The translations under genes and the position numbers were made by a program. 64,000 nucleotides of DNA, taken from contig NZ_CP017916.1 of assembly GCF_002119525.1 (NCBI RefSeq), positions 620,001 to 684,000 on the forward strand, written 5' to 3'. The notes beneath the pieces were generated by a model. That model was not told the DNA's origin. It saw nothing but the letters and a program-made list of their open reading frames with translations, and did not search any database. Position 1 is the stretch's first letter, and the number at the start of each line of letters is the position of its first letter. Shown piece after piece: positions 1 through 10,129 of the stretch. Source of the DNA: Vibrio syngnathi (lineage in GTDB: Bacteria; Pseudomonadota; Gammaproteobacteria; Enterobacterales; Vibrionaceae).

Positions 1-426
1 TCCGACTTTCTGTGCGATGGCTTGGGGCTCAATGTTGTCGAAAGGCAGATAGTTATTCGCGAACGATAAAGCTTTCACTACTAAAGGGTGTTCAAACAAG
101 GTTTGAATACCGCCGTGTGTTACCCATTGATAGGTGTTCTGAGAGAACAGAGAACCTTGCTGAACAATGGCTGCAAATACTGCCAATAAAGGGATAACAA
201 TAATGAAAGTCAGGATCACACAAGACAGCAGAGAGACGATGTTTTCTTTATTCGGGAGTTTTTTTTCAAGCCACTCATGGATCGGGAACATCAAGAGTGA
301 AATGATAAAGGCCATTACGATTGAGTTGACGTAAGGCTCGATAAGCAAGTAGCAAGCATAAGCCGCCGCAAGTAGGGCAATGATGATCACCCAGTGGCTG
401 GTATTGATTTTGAGTTTTTCTGACAC
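1..426 (-). CDS. AI-2E family transporter (PerM/YdiK-like), 3' part outside window
   Basis: The first 142 codons are present; the rest lies before position 1. The start is GTG at 424-426, read on the minus strand as V-S-E-K-L-K. No ATG lies upstream in frame. Two hydrophobic stretches near the N-terminus (about residues 12-45) are followed by a short charged segment and another membrane helix (about 60-80), which then leads into a soluble segment. This matches the AI-2E/UPF0118 membrane family, whose members export small molecules or ions; the substrate cannot be told. It is divergent from the small gene at 503. The family call rests on the hydrophobic pattern and the typical P-I-H-E-W-L-E-K loop after the second helix. 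Confidence 0.7.
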   Translation of the reverse strand, partial: MSEKLKINTSHWVIIIALLAAAYACYLLIEPYVNSIVMAFIISLLMFPIHEWLEKKLPNKENIVSLLSCVILTFIIVIPLLAVFAAIVQQGSLFSQNTYQWVTHGGIQTLFEHPLVVKALSFANNYLPFDNIEPQAIAQKVG

Positions 427-502
427 GTTAATGGTCTCTATATTTACGTTCTGAGTTTATAATGGCTGCAAAACAGAGAGTTAGCAATGAGGAGTTTTGA
501 TA

Positions 503-628
503 ATGGGATGCTGTAATAAAGATAAGAAATGCCAAGATGAAGAACAGCAAATAAAAAAAGAGATCCCTTGGTTCAGAATGTTCCTAGGTACGCTGATGTT
601 GCTGGTTTTTCTTTTCTGGGAACGTTAA
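503..628 (+). CDS. 41-aa cysteine-containing membrane microprotein
   Basis: A short ORF starts at ATG 503 with a good ribosome site (AGGAG at about 490-494) and ends at TAA 626-628. The product begins M-G-C-C-N-K-D-K-K-C and has a charged stretch of K, E, D and Q. It ends with one hydrophobic helix (F-R-M-F-L-G-T-L-M-L-L-V-F-L-F-W) and E-R. Three cysteines lie in the first ten residues, so a metal or redox role is possible but not shown. It sits alone between the divergent transporter and the end of hemL. I do not recognise a named family. The ribosome site and the clean soluble-then-membrane pattern argue that it is real. Confidence 0.6.
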   Translation: MGCCNKDKKCQDEEQQIKKEIPWFRMFLGTLMLLVFLFWER

Positions 629-703
629 TCGCTTTTGGTTCAGCTTTAGCCTTAATCGACGGCTAAAAAGCTGTCATATTTTTGGCTAATGAACGCGATG
701 TAT

Positions 704-730
704 AAAAAAGGGCTACATCTAATGCAGCCC
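704..730 (-). terminator. rho-independent terminator of hemL
   Basis: On the minus strand a GGGCTGCAT / ATGTAGCCC stem (one G-T pair) with loop TAG is followed by six T. It lies 39 bases after the hemL stop. Confidence 0.8.
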
Positions 731-768
731 TAAATTCAATCGGTTAGCGACTTATAAAGTGCTTTCGA

Positions 769-2064
769 TTATTTGCTTTCAGCAGCAATGATCGCAAGAG
801 AGCGGTCAGCCGCTTCTAGTGTTGCATCCAGTTCTTTTGAACCATGAGCAAGAGAAGTAAAGCTTGCTTCGAATGCTGAAGGTGCAAGGTAAACACCGTG
901 ATCTAGCATTAGGTGGAAGAAGCGCTTGAAGCGTTCTACATCACACTTAGTTACATCTTCGTAGCACGTTACCGTTTCTTGGTCTGTGAAGAAGAAACCA
1001 AACATACCGCCAACTTGGTGAACTAGCATAGGGATGCCGTGCTTGTCAGCAAGTTGCTTGAAGCCATTTGCCAACTGCTTAGTTTTTGACGCTAGACGCT
1101 TTTCGTTGCCTTCTTCTCTTAGAAGGTTCAAACATGCGTAGCCAGCAGCCATTGCAACAGGGTTGCCTGAAAGCGTACCTGCTTGGTAAACAGGACCCGT
1201 TGGTGCGATGTATTGCATCACGTCTTTACGACCACCAAAAGCACCCACAGGCATGCCGCCGCCGATCACTTTACCAAGACACGTTAAGTCTGGCTTGATG
1301 TTGTAGTAAGCCTGAGCACAACCTTCAGCAACGCGGAAACCTGTCATTACTTCATCAAAGATTAGCAACGCACCTTCTTGGTCACAGATTTCACGTAGAC
1401 CTTCGTGGAAGCCTTTTACTGGTGGGATACAGTTCATGTTGCCCGCTACAGGCTCAACGATGATACAAGCAATCTCGCCTTTGTTTGCTGCGAAGATTTC
1501 ACGTACTGAATCTAGATTGTTGAAGGTTGCTGTTAGCGTTAGTTTCGCAAAATCAGCCGGTACGCCAGGTGAGCTTGGCTGACCTAAAGTCAGTGCGCCA
1601 GAACCTGCTTTTACCAGTAGGCTGTCTGCGTGGCCGTGGTAGCAGCCTTCAAACTTAAGAATTTTGTCACGACCAGTGAAGCCACGAGCAAGACGAATCG
1701 CACTCATTGTTGCTTCTGTACCTGAGCTCACCATGCGTAGCTGTTCCATTGATGGAACCATCTCAGAGACAAGTTCAGCCATTTTGATTTCAGTTTCGGT
1801 TGGAGCACCGAAGCTAAGGCCGCGTTGAGCTGCTGCAATAACAGCATCTCGAATAACAACGTGGTTGTGACCAAGGATCATTGGACCCCAAGAGCCAACG
1901 TAATCGATATACGCTTTACCATCAGCATCAAAAATAAGTGGGCCATCAGCGCGTTCAACGAAGATAGGAGAACCACCTACGCCATTGAATGCACGAACTG
2001 GAGAGTTTACGCCACCAGGAATAGTTTGCTGTGCTTTTTCGTATAGCTCTGCTGATTTGGTCAT
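769..2064 (-). CDS. hemL: glutamate-1-semialdehyde 2,1-aminomutase
   Basis: HemL converts glutamate-1-semialdehyde to 5-aminolevulinate with pyridoxal phosphate, the last step of the C5 route into heme and other tetrapyrroles. From the chosen start the protein has 431 residues, close to the family norm. The PLP lysine is K265 in L-G-K-V-I-G-G-G, and the F-D-E-V-M-T-G-F-R motif binds the cofactor. The start is M-T-K-S-A-E-L at 2064, preceded by GAGGATATATCA. The longer reading from 2094 adds ten residues that do not look like family sequence. It is transcribed alone with its own terminator and is divergent from erpA, which serves iron-sulfur assembly. Confidence 0.97.
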   Translation of the reverse strand: MTKSAELYEKAQQTIPGGVNSPVRAFNGVGGSPIFVERADGPLIFDADGKAYIDYVGSWGPMILGHNHVVIRDAVIAAAQRGLSFGAPTETEIKMAELVSEMVPSMEQLRMVSSGTEATMSAIRLARGFTGRDKILKFEGCYHGHADSLLVKAGSGALTLGQPSSPGVPADFAKLTLTATFNNLDSVREIFAANKGEIACIIVEPVAGNMNCIPPVKGFHEGLREICDQEGALLIFDEVMTGFRVAEGCAQAYYNIKPDLTCLGKVIGGGMPVGAFGGRKDVMQYIAPTGPVYQAGTLSGNPVAMAAGYACLNLLREEGNEKRLASKTKQLANGFKQLADKHGIPMLVHQVGGMFGFFFTDQETVTCYEDVTKCDVERFKRFFHLMLDHGVYLAPSAFEASFTSLAHGSKELDATLEAADRSLAIIAAESK

Positions 2065-2360
2065 TGATATATCCTCTTTTGACTGTCGGACCAATTGGCA
2101 CGCATTGTACCTATCCAGAATCCAAGTAGGAATGCTTTCGCCCAGATAATCACCCGAATCTGGTTGTTTTGTGTGGTTACACGTTTTAATTGTTAGGTAT
2201 TGGCGAGTTTACAACACTAAAAGGAACGATCCTGTGGTGAATACTTGAACGTTTCAGTCAGGTATTAGATAATCACCAGAATATAAGAAAATACTCAACA
2301 ACTATGGTCTCGAATTAGATTTGTATCATGTTGTTTTTGACACAGGTAAGAGAGGTTGTC

Positions 2361-2702
2361 GTGAGCGAAGTAAATATCCCATTATCTTTTTCTGATGCAG
2401 CAGCTACCCGCGTACAAACGCTAATTGCTGAAGAAGAAAACCCAGAGCTAAAACTACGTGTATACATTACAGGCGGCGGTTGTAGTGGTTTCCAATACGG
2501 CTTCACATTTGATGAAAAAGTAAATGATGGCGACACTACCATTGTAAACAGCGGTGTGACGCTGGTTGTTGACCCAATGAGCCTACAGTACTTAATGGGC
2601 GGCATGGTTGATTACACTGAAGGCCTAGAAGGCGCGCGTTTCTTTGTGAACAACCCGAACGCGACAACAACATGTGGTTGTGGCGCTTCATTTAGCGTTT
2701 AG
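2361..2702 (+). CDS. erpA: iron-sulfur cluster insertion protein ErpA
   Basis: ErpA is an A-type carrier that hands Fe-S clusters to essential targets such as the isoprenoid enzymes IspG/IspH. The three cluster cysteines are visible: C41 in G-G-G-C-S-G-F, and C105 and C107 in T-C-G-C-G near the end. The start is GTG at 2361 (V-S-E-V-N-I-P-L), giving 113 aa as in other gammaproteobacteria. An in-frame ATG at 2328 would add 11 residues without a good ribosome site. The gene is divergent from hemL across about 300 bases and is closed by a terminator at 2751-2778. Confidence 0.96.
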   Translation: MSEVNIPLSFSDAAATRVQTLIAEEENPELKLRVYITGGGCSGFQYGFTFDEKVNDGDTTIVNSGVTLVVDPMSLQYLMGGMVDYTEGLEGARFFVNNPNATTTCGCGASFSV

Positions 2703-2750
2703 CGTGCATTGAAAGGTAGCTTGAACGGAAAGCTACATTAGAAATATTTT

Positions 2751-2778
2751 AAACGCCGAGCCTACGCTCGGCGTTTTT
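2751..2778 (+). terminator. erpA terminator
   Basis: AAACGCCGAGC, loop, GCTCGGCGTTTTTG. A strong stem with a T run 48 bases after the erpA stop. The A-rich 5' side lets it work on both strands. Confidence 0.85.
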
Positions 2779-3040
2779 GTGTGTAAGAAATACACTATAT
2801 AAAACAGACAGTAAGTCGATCTATTCTAACCATACACATCAGAGTTATTTGAAATGGAGATATGTAACCTTTATTTCATTTACCTGCGCTATAGTAAACG
2901 CCATATTTTTTAAACTGTCGATAGCGTCCAACTTCGTTGAGTGTGGTTCTGTTAAGGTTACCTCTGTGCATCAGGATGTTGCATATGACAGTGTTAAGCT
3001 AATTAGCGCGCCTTAATCACATCGGACAAAAGGATTTGCT

Positions 3041-4165
3041 ATGCCCACTCTATTTTCTAACACTCCATTTTTTCAGAAACTGAAGCAGCCATGGTTGGTT
3101 TCTCTGGTTCTCGTTGTGCTGTTGTCTATTTGGCTTGGCTTAGGAGTGGGGCAAGCGGAAGAATCGCCAGAAAAAAAGGCGACAGAAATTCCTTTGGCCA
3201 AAGTTTCCTTTCAAACATTCACATCATCCCCCACCTTTAAAACCATTGACCTCTATGGTCGAACGGCACCCGATAGGCATGCTCGTTTGGGAGCAGAAGT
3301 TGCGGGCAAGGTTGTTAGATTGAACGTTGTTAAGGGCGATACGGTTAAAGCAGGACAAGCCATTGCCCAGATAGATAAAGGTGACTTAGAGATTCAACTA
3401 GAACGTGCTTCGGCTTTATATCGATTGAAGCAGAAAGAATTCAAAGCAGCGCAGTCGTTGAAAAAAAGAGGGCTGCAAGGCGAAATAGCCTACACCACAG
3501 CAGAGGCTTCGTTAACTGAAGCGAAAGCGATGATGCGCAATGCGGAGTTGGCTTTAAAGAATACTGTGATTACTTCGCCTTTCTCTGGTGTGGTTCAAGA
3601 CTTGATGGTGGAGTTGGGTGACTTCGTTGGGGTTGGCGATCCAGTCGCAGGCGTGATTGATCTCGATCCTTTGGTCATTGAAGCCGATGTTAGTGAGCGT
3701 CATATCCAGCATCTGTTAGTCAATCAATCTGCCTTGGTTCGTCTGTTAGGGCGAGAAGAAGCGGAAGGCCGCCTACGCTATGTTTCTCGGATCTCTTCTG
3801 CTTCTACTAATACCTTCCCAATAGAGATTGAAATTGATAACTCCAAAGGTTTATTACCTGCAGGTGTCAGTGCTGAAGTAACACTCAACCTAGAAACAAG
3901 CGATGCTATCAAGATAACACCTGCGATGCTGGCACTGGATGAGGCGGGTAATCTTGGAGTCAAAACTTTGGTTTCAGTCGATGACTCACCAACCGTAAAA
4001 TTTGTCGGTATTCAGCTAGTAAAGGCAGAACAAGATGGAGTTTGGCTCACAGGGTTAGGTCAGCGTGTTGATATTATTACTGTTGGGCAAGGCTTTGTGC
4101 GTGATGGTGATTCTGTGATTGCTGTTGAGCAAGGCGCTGAACTTTCTAAAGTAACCGCAGAGTAG
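3041..4165 (+). CDS. RND efflux periplasmic adaptor (membrane fusion protein)
   Basis: This protein of 374 aa bridges an inner-membrane RND pump to an outer-membrane channel. The N-terminal helix (about 18-38, V-S-L-V-L-V-V-L-L-S) anchors it. A lipoyl-type barrel half follows (G-A-E-V-A-G-K-V at about 87-94), then a coiled-coil hairpin rich in A, E, K and L (about 115-170), the second lipoyl half (V-I-T-S-P-F-S-G-V-V) and the beta-barrel region. The start ATG has AAGGATTT just upstream. The pump gene follows 10 bases after the stop, so the two form an operon. No outer-membrane channel gene is nearby, so a TolC-type protein encoded elsewhere is probably used. The 260 bases upstream hold no gene I can support. 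Confidence 0.92.
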   Translation: MPTLFSNTPFFQKLKQPWLVSLVLVVLLSIWLGLGVGQAEESPEKKATEIPLAKVSFQTFTSSPTFKTIDLYGRTAPDRHARLGAEVAGKVVRLNVVKGDTVKAGQAIAQIDKGDLEIQLERASALYRLKQKEFKAAQSLKKRGLQGEIAYTTAEASLTEAKAMMRNAELALKNTVITSPFSGVVQDLMVELGDFVGVGDPVAGVIDLDPLVIEADVSERHIQHLLVNQSALVRLLGREEAEGRLRYVSRISSASTNTFPIEIEIDNSKGLLPAGVSAEVTLNLETSDAIKITPAMLALDEAGNLGVKTLVSVDDSPTVKFVGIQLVKAEQDGVWLTGLGQRVDIITVGQGFVRDGDSVIAVEQGAELSKVTAE

Positions 4166-4175
4166 GAGATAACCG

Positions 4176-7100
4176 ATGTATTCAATTATTGATGCAGCCT
4201 TGTCTCGTGCTCGAACAATGCTTTCCCTTTTAGCTCTCATATTGGTCGCAGGTGTCGTCACCTATATCACGATCCCTAAAGAATCGAGCCCAGACATCAC
4301 CATCCCGATTATCTACGTCTCTGTTGGACATCAAGGTATTTCGCCAACTGATGCAGAACGCTTATTGGTTAGACCGATAGAACAAGAGCTTAGGTCAATC
4401 GAAGGCGTCAAAGAGATGACCGCAACCGCAGCAGAAGGCCACGCGTCTGTGGTGTTAGAGTTTAATGTTGGTGTCGACCTTACCAAAGCAATGGCCGATG
4501 TGCGAGATGCTGTCGATTTAGCCAAACCAAAGTTGCCAGAAGACAGTGATGAGCCGACCGTAAATGAAGTAACACTCGCGTCTGAGCAACCTGTTCTGTC
4601 TGTTGTTCTATTTGGTACCGTGCCTGAACGCACCATAGTACAAATCGCTCGAGATCTCGGAGATAAACTCGAAAGCTATCGTCAGATCCTTGAAGTCGAT
4701 ATTGCAGGCGATCGCGATGACATCGTCGAAATCATTGTTGATCCGTTATTGATGGAGAGCTACAGCTTAGATCAAGCGGATATCTATAACCTGATCGCTC
4801 TGAACAATCGAGTAGTGGCTGCAGGCTTTGTTGATACAGGCTACGGACGTTTCTCAGTCAAAGTTCCTTCGGTGTTTAACTCTTTAAAAGATGTACTTGA
4901 GTTGCCTATCAAAGTGGATGGTAAACAGGTTGTAACCTTTGGTGATGTGGCCACGGTTCGTCGAGCGTTTCGAGATCCTGAAAGCTTTGCCCGTTTAGAT
5001 GGTAAATCTGCGGTGGTCTTGGATATCAAGAAGCGTGCGGGTGAAAATATCATCGAAACCGTAGAGTTAGTTAAAGCGGTTATGGCTGGTGCTCAACAAC
5101 AAGCGGAATGGCCAAATAACTTATTGGTTAAATACACCTGGGATGAATCTAAAGATGTGAAGATCATGCTCAACGATCTTCAAAACAATATCTTGTCCGC
5201 CATCATTTTAGTGGTGATCGTTATCATCGCCATTCTTGGTGTTCGAACCGCGTTATTGGTTGGAATTTCAATACCTGGATCATTCCTCACGGGATTGTTG
5301 GTGTTGTCTGTGTTTGGTCTAACCGTCAACATTGTGGTGCTGTTCTCGCTGATCATGGCCGTTGGTATGTTGGTCGACGGCGCGATTGTGGTTACCGAGT
5401 TTGCAGATAGGCGAATGCAAGAGGGGGAAAGGCGTAAAGCCGCTTACCGAGACGCAGCGAAACGCATGGCGTGGCCGATAACCGCATCGACAGCGACAAC
5501 CTTAGCAGCATTTGCTCCGTTACTGTTTTGGCCTGATGTGACCGGCGAATTCATGAAGTTCTTGCCCTTAACCCTTATCGCTACTTTAACTGCTTCATTG
5601 ATTATGGCGTTGCTGTTTGTTCCAGTTCTAGGTGGCTTGATCGGTAAACCTCAATACGTATCGCCCAAGAGCCAAGCTCGAATGGTGGCACTGCATAATG
5701 GTGATTTTTCACAAGCAACGGGCTTAACCAAGGCGTATTACCACACGCTTTCGATTGCGATTAAGCATCCCTTTAAGATTCTGTTCAGTGCGATATTGCT
5801 CGCGGTTGCAGTTGGTTTTACTTACTCCAAAGCGGGCCTAGGTGCAGAGTTCTTCCCTGAGGTTGATCCACCGTTCTTTAACGTTAAAGTTCGTTCTCAT
5901 GGTGATCTTTCTATTCAAGAAAAAGATGACATCATGCGCGATATTGAGCAAATGATGCTTAATCATGATGAGTTCGATACTGTTTACACACGCACGGGTG
6001 GGGATGACCAGATTGGCTTGATCTCGATTACTCCTGTTGATTGGCAATATCGTCGTAGTGTTAAAGCGATTATTGATGAATTAAAGGTGCAAACCGATCA
6101 ATACGCTGGTGTTGAGATTGAATATAAGTTTCCAGATGCAGGGCCTCCGGTTGAAAATGATTTAGTGATTGAGCTGTCAGCAACAACACCAGAACAGCTC
6201 AATCAGGCGGCTAAGATCGTCAGAAGCTGGGCGGATGGAAATCAAGCGCTGGCCAATATCAGCGACACTGCGAGCAAAGATGGCATCGATTGGAAAGTGG
6301 ATATTCGCAGAGATGATGCTGCTCGTTTTTCGGCTGATGCGACCTTGGTGGGTAATACCGTTCAATTCGTCACTAACGGATTAAAGATTGGTGACTACCT
6401 GCCTGATGACTCATCAGAAGAGGTCGATATCTTGGTGCGTTACCCTAATGATAAAAGAGATATCGGACGCTTTGACCAGTTGAGAGTCAAAACTCCTGCT
6501 GGCTTGGTACCGATCACCAATTTTGCTCAGATTGTTCCCGACCATAAGCAAGATACGATTAAACGCCTCGATGGTAAGCGTGTAGTGAACATCATGGCGG
6601 ATATGGAAGAGGGCTATAACCTTGCCCTCGAACTGCCAAAGATTGAGCAAGCGTTGAGTGAATTGGGGCTACCGAGTAGTGTCGAGTTTCGTATTCGTGG
6701 TCAGAATGAAGAACAAGAAAATTCTTCAGCCTTCTTACAAAGTGCATTCATGGTTGCACTGGCGGTAATGGCGTTGATTTTGATTACTCAGTTTAATAGT
6801 TTCTATCAAGCATTCCTGATTCTTAGTGCGGTGCTGTTCTCAACGGTTGGTGTGTTTGTTGGTCTGCTTATCTTCCAACGTCCGTTTGGTATCGTGATGT
6901 CCGGTATTGGAGTGATTGCACTGGCAGGTATAGTCGTGAACAACAATATCGTGCTGATTGATACCTATAATCAGCTAATCAAAAGAGGCTTAGATAAGCG
7001 CGACGCAATTCTGAGAACCGGTGTTCAGCGTTTAAGGCCAGTAATGCTGACTACAGTGACTACTATCTTAGGCTTGATGCCGATGGTATTAGAGATGAAC

Positions 7101-7265
7101 ATCGACTTGATCAACCAAAAAATAGAGTTTGGCGCGCCGAGTACCCAATGGTGGTCGCAACTCGCGACGGCAATTGCGGGAGGCTTAGCATTCGCGACAG
7201 TCTTAACCTTGGTACTGACTCCTTGTCTATTAATGCTAGGGCGGGACAAGAAGCCTGAAAAATAG
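4176..7265 (+). CDS. RND efflux permease subunit
   Basis: This 1029-aa inner-membrane pump of the AcrB superfamily is driven by proton import. One N-terminal helix (about 13-33) precedes a large periplasmic loop. A helix group (about 338-500) follows, then a second periplasmic loop and a final helix group (about 865-1020). In transmembrane helix 4 the proton-relay motif reads V-G-M-L-V-D-G-A-I-V-V. D401 is present, but the second aspartate found in AcrB is glycine (G402), as in several non-AcrB branches. The start is ATG 10 bases after the adaptor, with AGGAG. The drug or metal substrate cannot be told. The fusion-protein partner and the shared terminator at 7290 support a two-gene operon. 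Confidence 0.94.
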   Translation: MYSIIDAALSRARTMLSLLALILVAGVVTYITIPKESSPDITIPIIYVSVGHQGISPTDAERLLVRPIEQELRSIEGVKEMTATAAEGHASVVLEFNVGVDLTKAMADVRDAVDLAKPKLPEDSDEPTVNEVTLASEQPVLSVVLFGTVPERTIVQIARDLGDKLESYRQILEVDIAGDRDDIVEIIVDPLLMESYSLDQADIYNLIALNNRVVAAGFVDTGYGRFSVKVPSVFNSLKDVLELPIKVDGKQVVTFGDVATVRRAFRDPESFARLDGKSAVVLDIKKRAGENIIETVELVKAVMAGAQQQAEWPNNLLVKYTWDESKDVKIMLNDLQNNILSAIILVVIVIIAILGVRTALLVGISIPGSFLTGLLVLSVFGLTVNIVVLFSLIMAVGMLVDGAIVVTEFADRRMQEGERRKAAYRDAAKRMAWPITASTATTLAAFAPLLFWPDVTGEFMKFLPLTLIATLTASLIMALLFVPVLGGLIGKPQYVSPKSQARMVALHNGDFSQATGLTKAYYHTLSIAIKHPFKILFSAILLAVAVGFTYSKAGLGAEFFPEVDPPFFNVKVRSHGDLSIQEKDDIMRDIEQMMLNHDEFDTVYTRTGGDDQIGLISITPVDWQYRRSVKAIIDELKVQTDQYAGVEIEYKFPDAGPPVENDLVIELSATTPEQLNQAAKIVRSWADGNQALANISDTASKDGIDWKVDIRRDDAARFSADATLVGNTVQFVTNGLKIGDYLPDDSSEEVDILVRYPNDKRDIGRFDQLRVKTPAGLVPITNFAQIVPDHKQDTIKRLDGKRVVNIMADMEEGYNLALELPKIEQALSELGLPSSVEFRIRGQNEEQENSSAFLQSAFMVALAVMALILITQFNSFYQAFLILSAVLFSTVGVFVGLLIFQRPFGIVMSGIGVIALAGIVVNNNIVLIDTYNQLIKRGLDKRDAILRTGVQRLRPVMLTTVTTILGLMPMVLEMNIDLINQKIEFGAPSTQWWSQLATAIAGGLAFATVLTLVLTPCLLMLGRDKKPEK

Positions 7266-7289
7266 TAGATACAGTGGTTCGATGAACAT

Positions 7290-7321
7290 AAAAAAGAGCG
7301 CCTTGGTGGGCGCTCTTTTCG
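7290..7321. terminator. bidirectional terminator, RND operon / M23 gene
   Basis: AAAAAGAGCGCC-TTGGT-GGGCGCTCTTTTC lies between two convergent genes. The stem is flanked by A and T runs, so it can end transcription from both sides. Confidence 0.8.
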
Positions 7322-7361
7322 TTGGCTTATAGGGTTCTTAACCTAATTGGTATCTAGTTGC

Positions 7362-8651
7362 CTAATTAGTCGCTAGTAACTGGCCGTATCGCTCAAGGCT
7401 ATTCAGTCGAATCTTTGAATTGGCAATAAAGGTTGCTTTTGCTTTACCTGTTAACGACTTAGATTGCGGTAATTTCACGGTACGTGCATTCTTATGTACG
7501 CCATTAACCAAGAATTCATAGTGTAAGTGCGGGCCAGTCACACGACCAGTACCGCCCAAAGTACCAATGGTTTGGCCTTGTTTTACGCGCTGACCTGTTT
7601 TCACCATACGTCGCTTCATGTGCAGGTACTTGGTGATATAGGTGTTGCTGTGGCGAATGAACACGTAGTTACCGTTGAATTGGTTGTATCCCGACTTTTG
7701 GACGATACCGTCACCCGCCGCCCAAATAGGTGTGCCAACAGGCGCTGCGTAGTCAGTACCACGGTGAGCACGAACCTTGCCTGTTACTGGGTGTTTTCTG
7801 TTAGGGTTAAAGTTAGATGTCACACGACGGAAATCAATCGGTGAGCGTAGGAAGGCTTTCTTCATTGCGCGACCGTTTTCATCGAAATAGTTGCCACTCT
7901 TATCATCCAATACCGCGGTAAACGAATCACCTTGGTTTTTGAACACGGCCGCCATGATCTTACCGCGACCAACAACTTCGCCTTCAACCACTTTCTCTTG
8001 ATATAAGATTTTGAAGCTATCGTTGTTACGGATATCCAATGCAAAATCGATATCCCAGCCAAAGATGCCCGCCAGTTCCATAATTTGGTTTGCGGTCAGT
8101 CCTGCGTTCACGCCGGCATTCCAGAAGTTAGACGTGATGTTGGCTTCGGCATAGTTGTATTGGTAGGCCACTTCCTTTTTGTCGAAGCTAGAGGAGAATG
8201 AATCGCCAGACTTAGTGAGCTTGAAGCTTTCAAACGCACTAAGTTGTCGCTTCAACTGAATAAGGTCGTTGTTTTCATCAAAGCCGAATTGTAATACGTC
8301 GCCAGGCCTTAGGTTGGACAGCTGCTTCTTAATATCGTTGTTAGTATTGAGTAGAGTGATCAGCAAACGGTATGAAAGGCCAATACGTTCAAATAAAACA
8401 GAGGTGCTTTCGCCAGAGCGAACGGTGTATTTCTCCCATTTGAGTACTGCCGTCGGTGGTGCGTCACTTGAGCTAACAAGTGCTGATGCACTGATCGTCA
8501 GTGGGTAGTGTTTTCCAACGACTAAAGCTCCCGTATCGTCACGTAAGCTGTTGACGTCGGGGAGTAAGAAAATAGCGATAAAAATTACGGCACTAAAAAA
8601 TGCGATAAATGCCCGGTGCAAAATGGGAAGGCGTGCAAAAATAGACAACAT
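7362..8651 (-). CDS. M23 family murein endopeptidase (Shy/MepM-like)
   Basis: This 429-aa periplasmic zinc endopeptidase cuts peptide cross-links in peptidoglycan so that new strands can be inserted. One N-terminal membrane helix (about 12-31) is followed by a LysM/OapA-like segment (about 72-125, Y-T-V-R-S-G-E-S and L-R-P-G-D-V-L). A middle domain comes next, then the LytM/M23 domain (about 270-390). Zinc ligands are H296 and D300 in H-R-G-T-D-Y and H377 in H-L-H; H344 and H375 are the other catalytic histidines. All are intact, so it should be active, unlike the EnvC/NlpD activators. From memory, the V. cholerae gene next to tyrS is one of the ShyA-C endopeptidases, probably ShyC. It is divergent from tyrS. 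Confidence 0.92.
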   Translation of the reverse strand: MLSIFARLPILHRAFIAFFSAVIFIAIFLLPDVNSLRDDTGALVVGKHYPLTISASALVSSSDAPPTAVLKWEKYTVRSGESTSVLFERIGLSYRLLITLLNTNNDIKKQLSNLRPGDVLQFGFDENNDLIQLKRQLSAFESFKLTKSGDSFSSSFDKKEVAYQYNYAEANITSNFWNAGVNAGLTANQIMELAGIFGWDIDFALDIRNNDSFKILYQEKVVEGEVVGRGKIMAAVFKNQGDSFTAVLDDKSGNYFDENGRAMKKAFLRSPIDFRRVTSNFNPNRKHPVTGKVRAHRGTDYAAPVGTPIWAAGDGIVQKSGYNQFNGNYVFIRHSNTYITKYLHMKRRMVKTGQRVKQGQTIGTLGGTGRVTGPHLHYEFLVNGVHKNARTVKLPQSKSLTGKAKATFIANSKIRLNSLERYGQLLATN

Positions 8652-8780
8652 GTTCCGGTTCGTTCTGTAAATATTATGAAAATAGACGACGGAATAGTGT
8701 AACTGGTTTCAAAATACATCGCTATTCAAGTAAGATGTCTAATTATTATATTTTTGCCAAATCTGTGGGAGTGAACAAGA

Positions 8781-9968
8781 ATGGCGAGTATTGAAGCTGC
8801 ACTAGCCGAGATCAAACGTGGCGTAGAAGAACTGATTCCAGAAGACGAACTGATTGCGAAACTAAAAGAAGGTCGTCCTTTACGCATTAAACTGGGTGCC
8901 GATCCAACCGCTCCAGATATCCACCTAGGCCATACGGTTATCTTTAACAAGCTTCGTGCTTTCCAAGAGCTTGGTCATGAAGTGACGTTCCTTATCGGTG
9001 ATTTCACAGCAATGGTTGGTGATCCATCGGGTAAGAACTCAACACGTCCACCGCTAAGCCGTGAAGACGTATTGAAGAATGCTGAAACTTACAAAGAGCA
9101 AGTATTCAAGATTCTAGATCCTGCGAAAACGCAAATTCGTTTCAATTCTGAGTGGTTATCTGAGCTTGGTGCAGAAGGCATGATTCGTCTTGCTTCTAAC
9201 CAAACTGTTGCTCGTATGCTTGAGCGTGATGACTTTAAAAAGCGTTACGCTGGTGGTCAACCGATCGCAATCCACGAATTCATGTACCCACTTCTTCAAG
9301 GTCACGACTCTGTTGCACTAGAGAGCGATGTTGAGCTTGGCGGTACTGACCAGAAGTTTAACCTTCTTATGGGGCGTGAACTGCAAAAAGCAGCAGGTCA
9401 AAAACCACAAGCGGTACTGATGATGCCACTACTTGTTGGTCTAGACGGCGTTAAGAAGATGTCTAAGTCAGCGCACAACTACATCGGTATCAGTGAAGCA
9501 CCAAGCGAGATGTTTGGTAAGATCATGTCTATCTCTGACGATCTTATGTGGAGCTACTACGAGCTACTGTCTTTCCGCCCACTTGAAGAAGTAGCGGAAC
9601 TGAAAGCTGGCGTTGAGGCGGGCAAAAACCCTCGTGACGTGAAAGTACTTCTTGCGAAAGAGATCATTGCTCGTTTCCACAGCGAAGCAGATGCTGAAGC
9701 GGCTGAGCAAGAGTTCGTTAACCGTTTTGCTAAGAACCAAGTTCCTGATGAAATGCCTGAATTTGAATTCGAAGCTGGCCTACCAATTGCGAACGTTCTA
9801 AAGGAAGCAGGTCTTGTAAACTCGACTTCTGATGCGATGCGTATGATCAAGCAAGGCGCAGCTAAGCTTGAAGGCGAGAAGATTGAAGACAGCAAATTCG
9901 TACCTGAAGCTGGTACTGCGGTTTACCAAGTAGGTAAGCGTAAGTTTGCTCGTATTACTATTAAGTAA
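8781..9968 (+). CDS. tyrS: tyrosyl-tRNA synthetase
   Basis: This enzyme charges tRNA-Tyr with tyrosine using ATP. It has 395 aa, about 30 shorter than E. coli TyrS, and belongs to the second TyrS subfamily common in vibrios. The class I signatures are clear: H-L-G-H at 48-51 and K-M-S-K-S at 226-230. An S4 RNA-binding domain occupies roughly 330-395. The start ATG follows GGGAG, 10 bases upstream. It is transcribed alone and ends in the terminator at 9991-10018. Confidence 0.97.
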   Translation: MASIEAALAEIKRGVEELIPEDELIAKLKEGRPLRIKLGADPTAPDIHLGHTVIFNKLRAFQELGHEVTFLIGDFTAMVGDPSGKNSTRPPLSREDVLKNAETYKEQVFKILDPAKTQIRFNSEWLSELGAEGMIRLASNQTVARMLERDDFKKRYAGGQPIAIHEFMYPLLQGHDSVALESDVELGGTDQKFNLLMGRELQKAAGQKPQAVLMMPLLVGLDGVKKMSKSAHNYIGISEAPSEMFGKIMSISDDLMWSYYELLSFRPLEEVAELKAGVEAGKNPRDVKVLLAKEIIARFHSEADAEAAEQEFVNRFAKNQVPDEMPEFEFEAGLPIANVLKEAGLVNSTSDAMRMIKQGAAKLEGEKIEDSKFVPEAGTAVYQVGKRKFARITIK

Positions 9969-9990
9969 TATTAAATCTCAATGATTTATA

Positions 9991-10018
9991 GAAAAGGCAT
10001 CTTCGGATGCCTTTTTTA
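9991..10018 (+). terminator. tyrS terminator
   Basis: AAAAGGCATC-TTCG-GATGCCTTTTTTA. A stem with a stable TTCG tetraloop and a T run. Confidence 0.9.
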
Positions 10019-10129
10019 TGGGCCCCTATTTATTGCCCCTTATTTATTGACAGAAAGTTGACGAAGAATTTTTTACAGGATTGCTACACTATGCGCGCTG
10101 TTAAATAGACAGTAATTCTGGAGATTTTT

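Noticed and set aside
2777..3016. 79-aa plus-strand ORF between erpA and the RND operon
   Set aside because: It starts inside the erpA terminator T run, has no ribosome site and no protein-like pattern.
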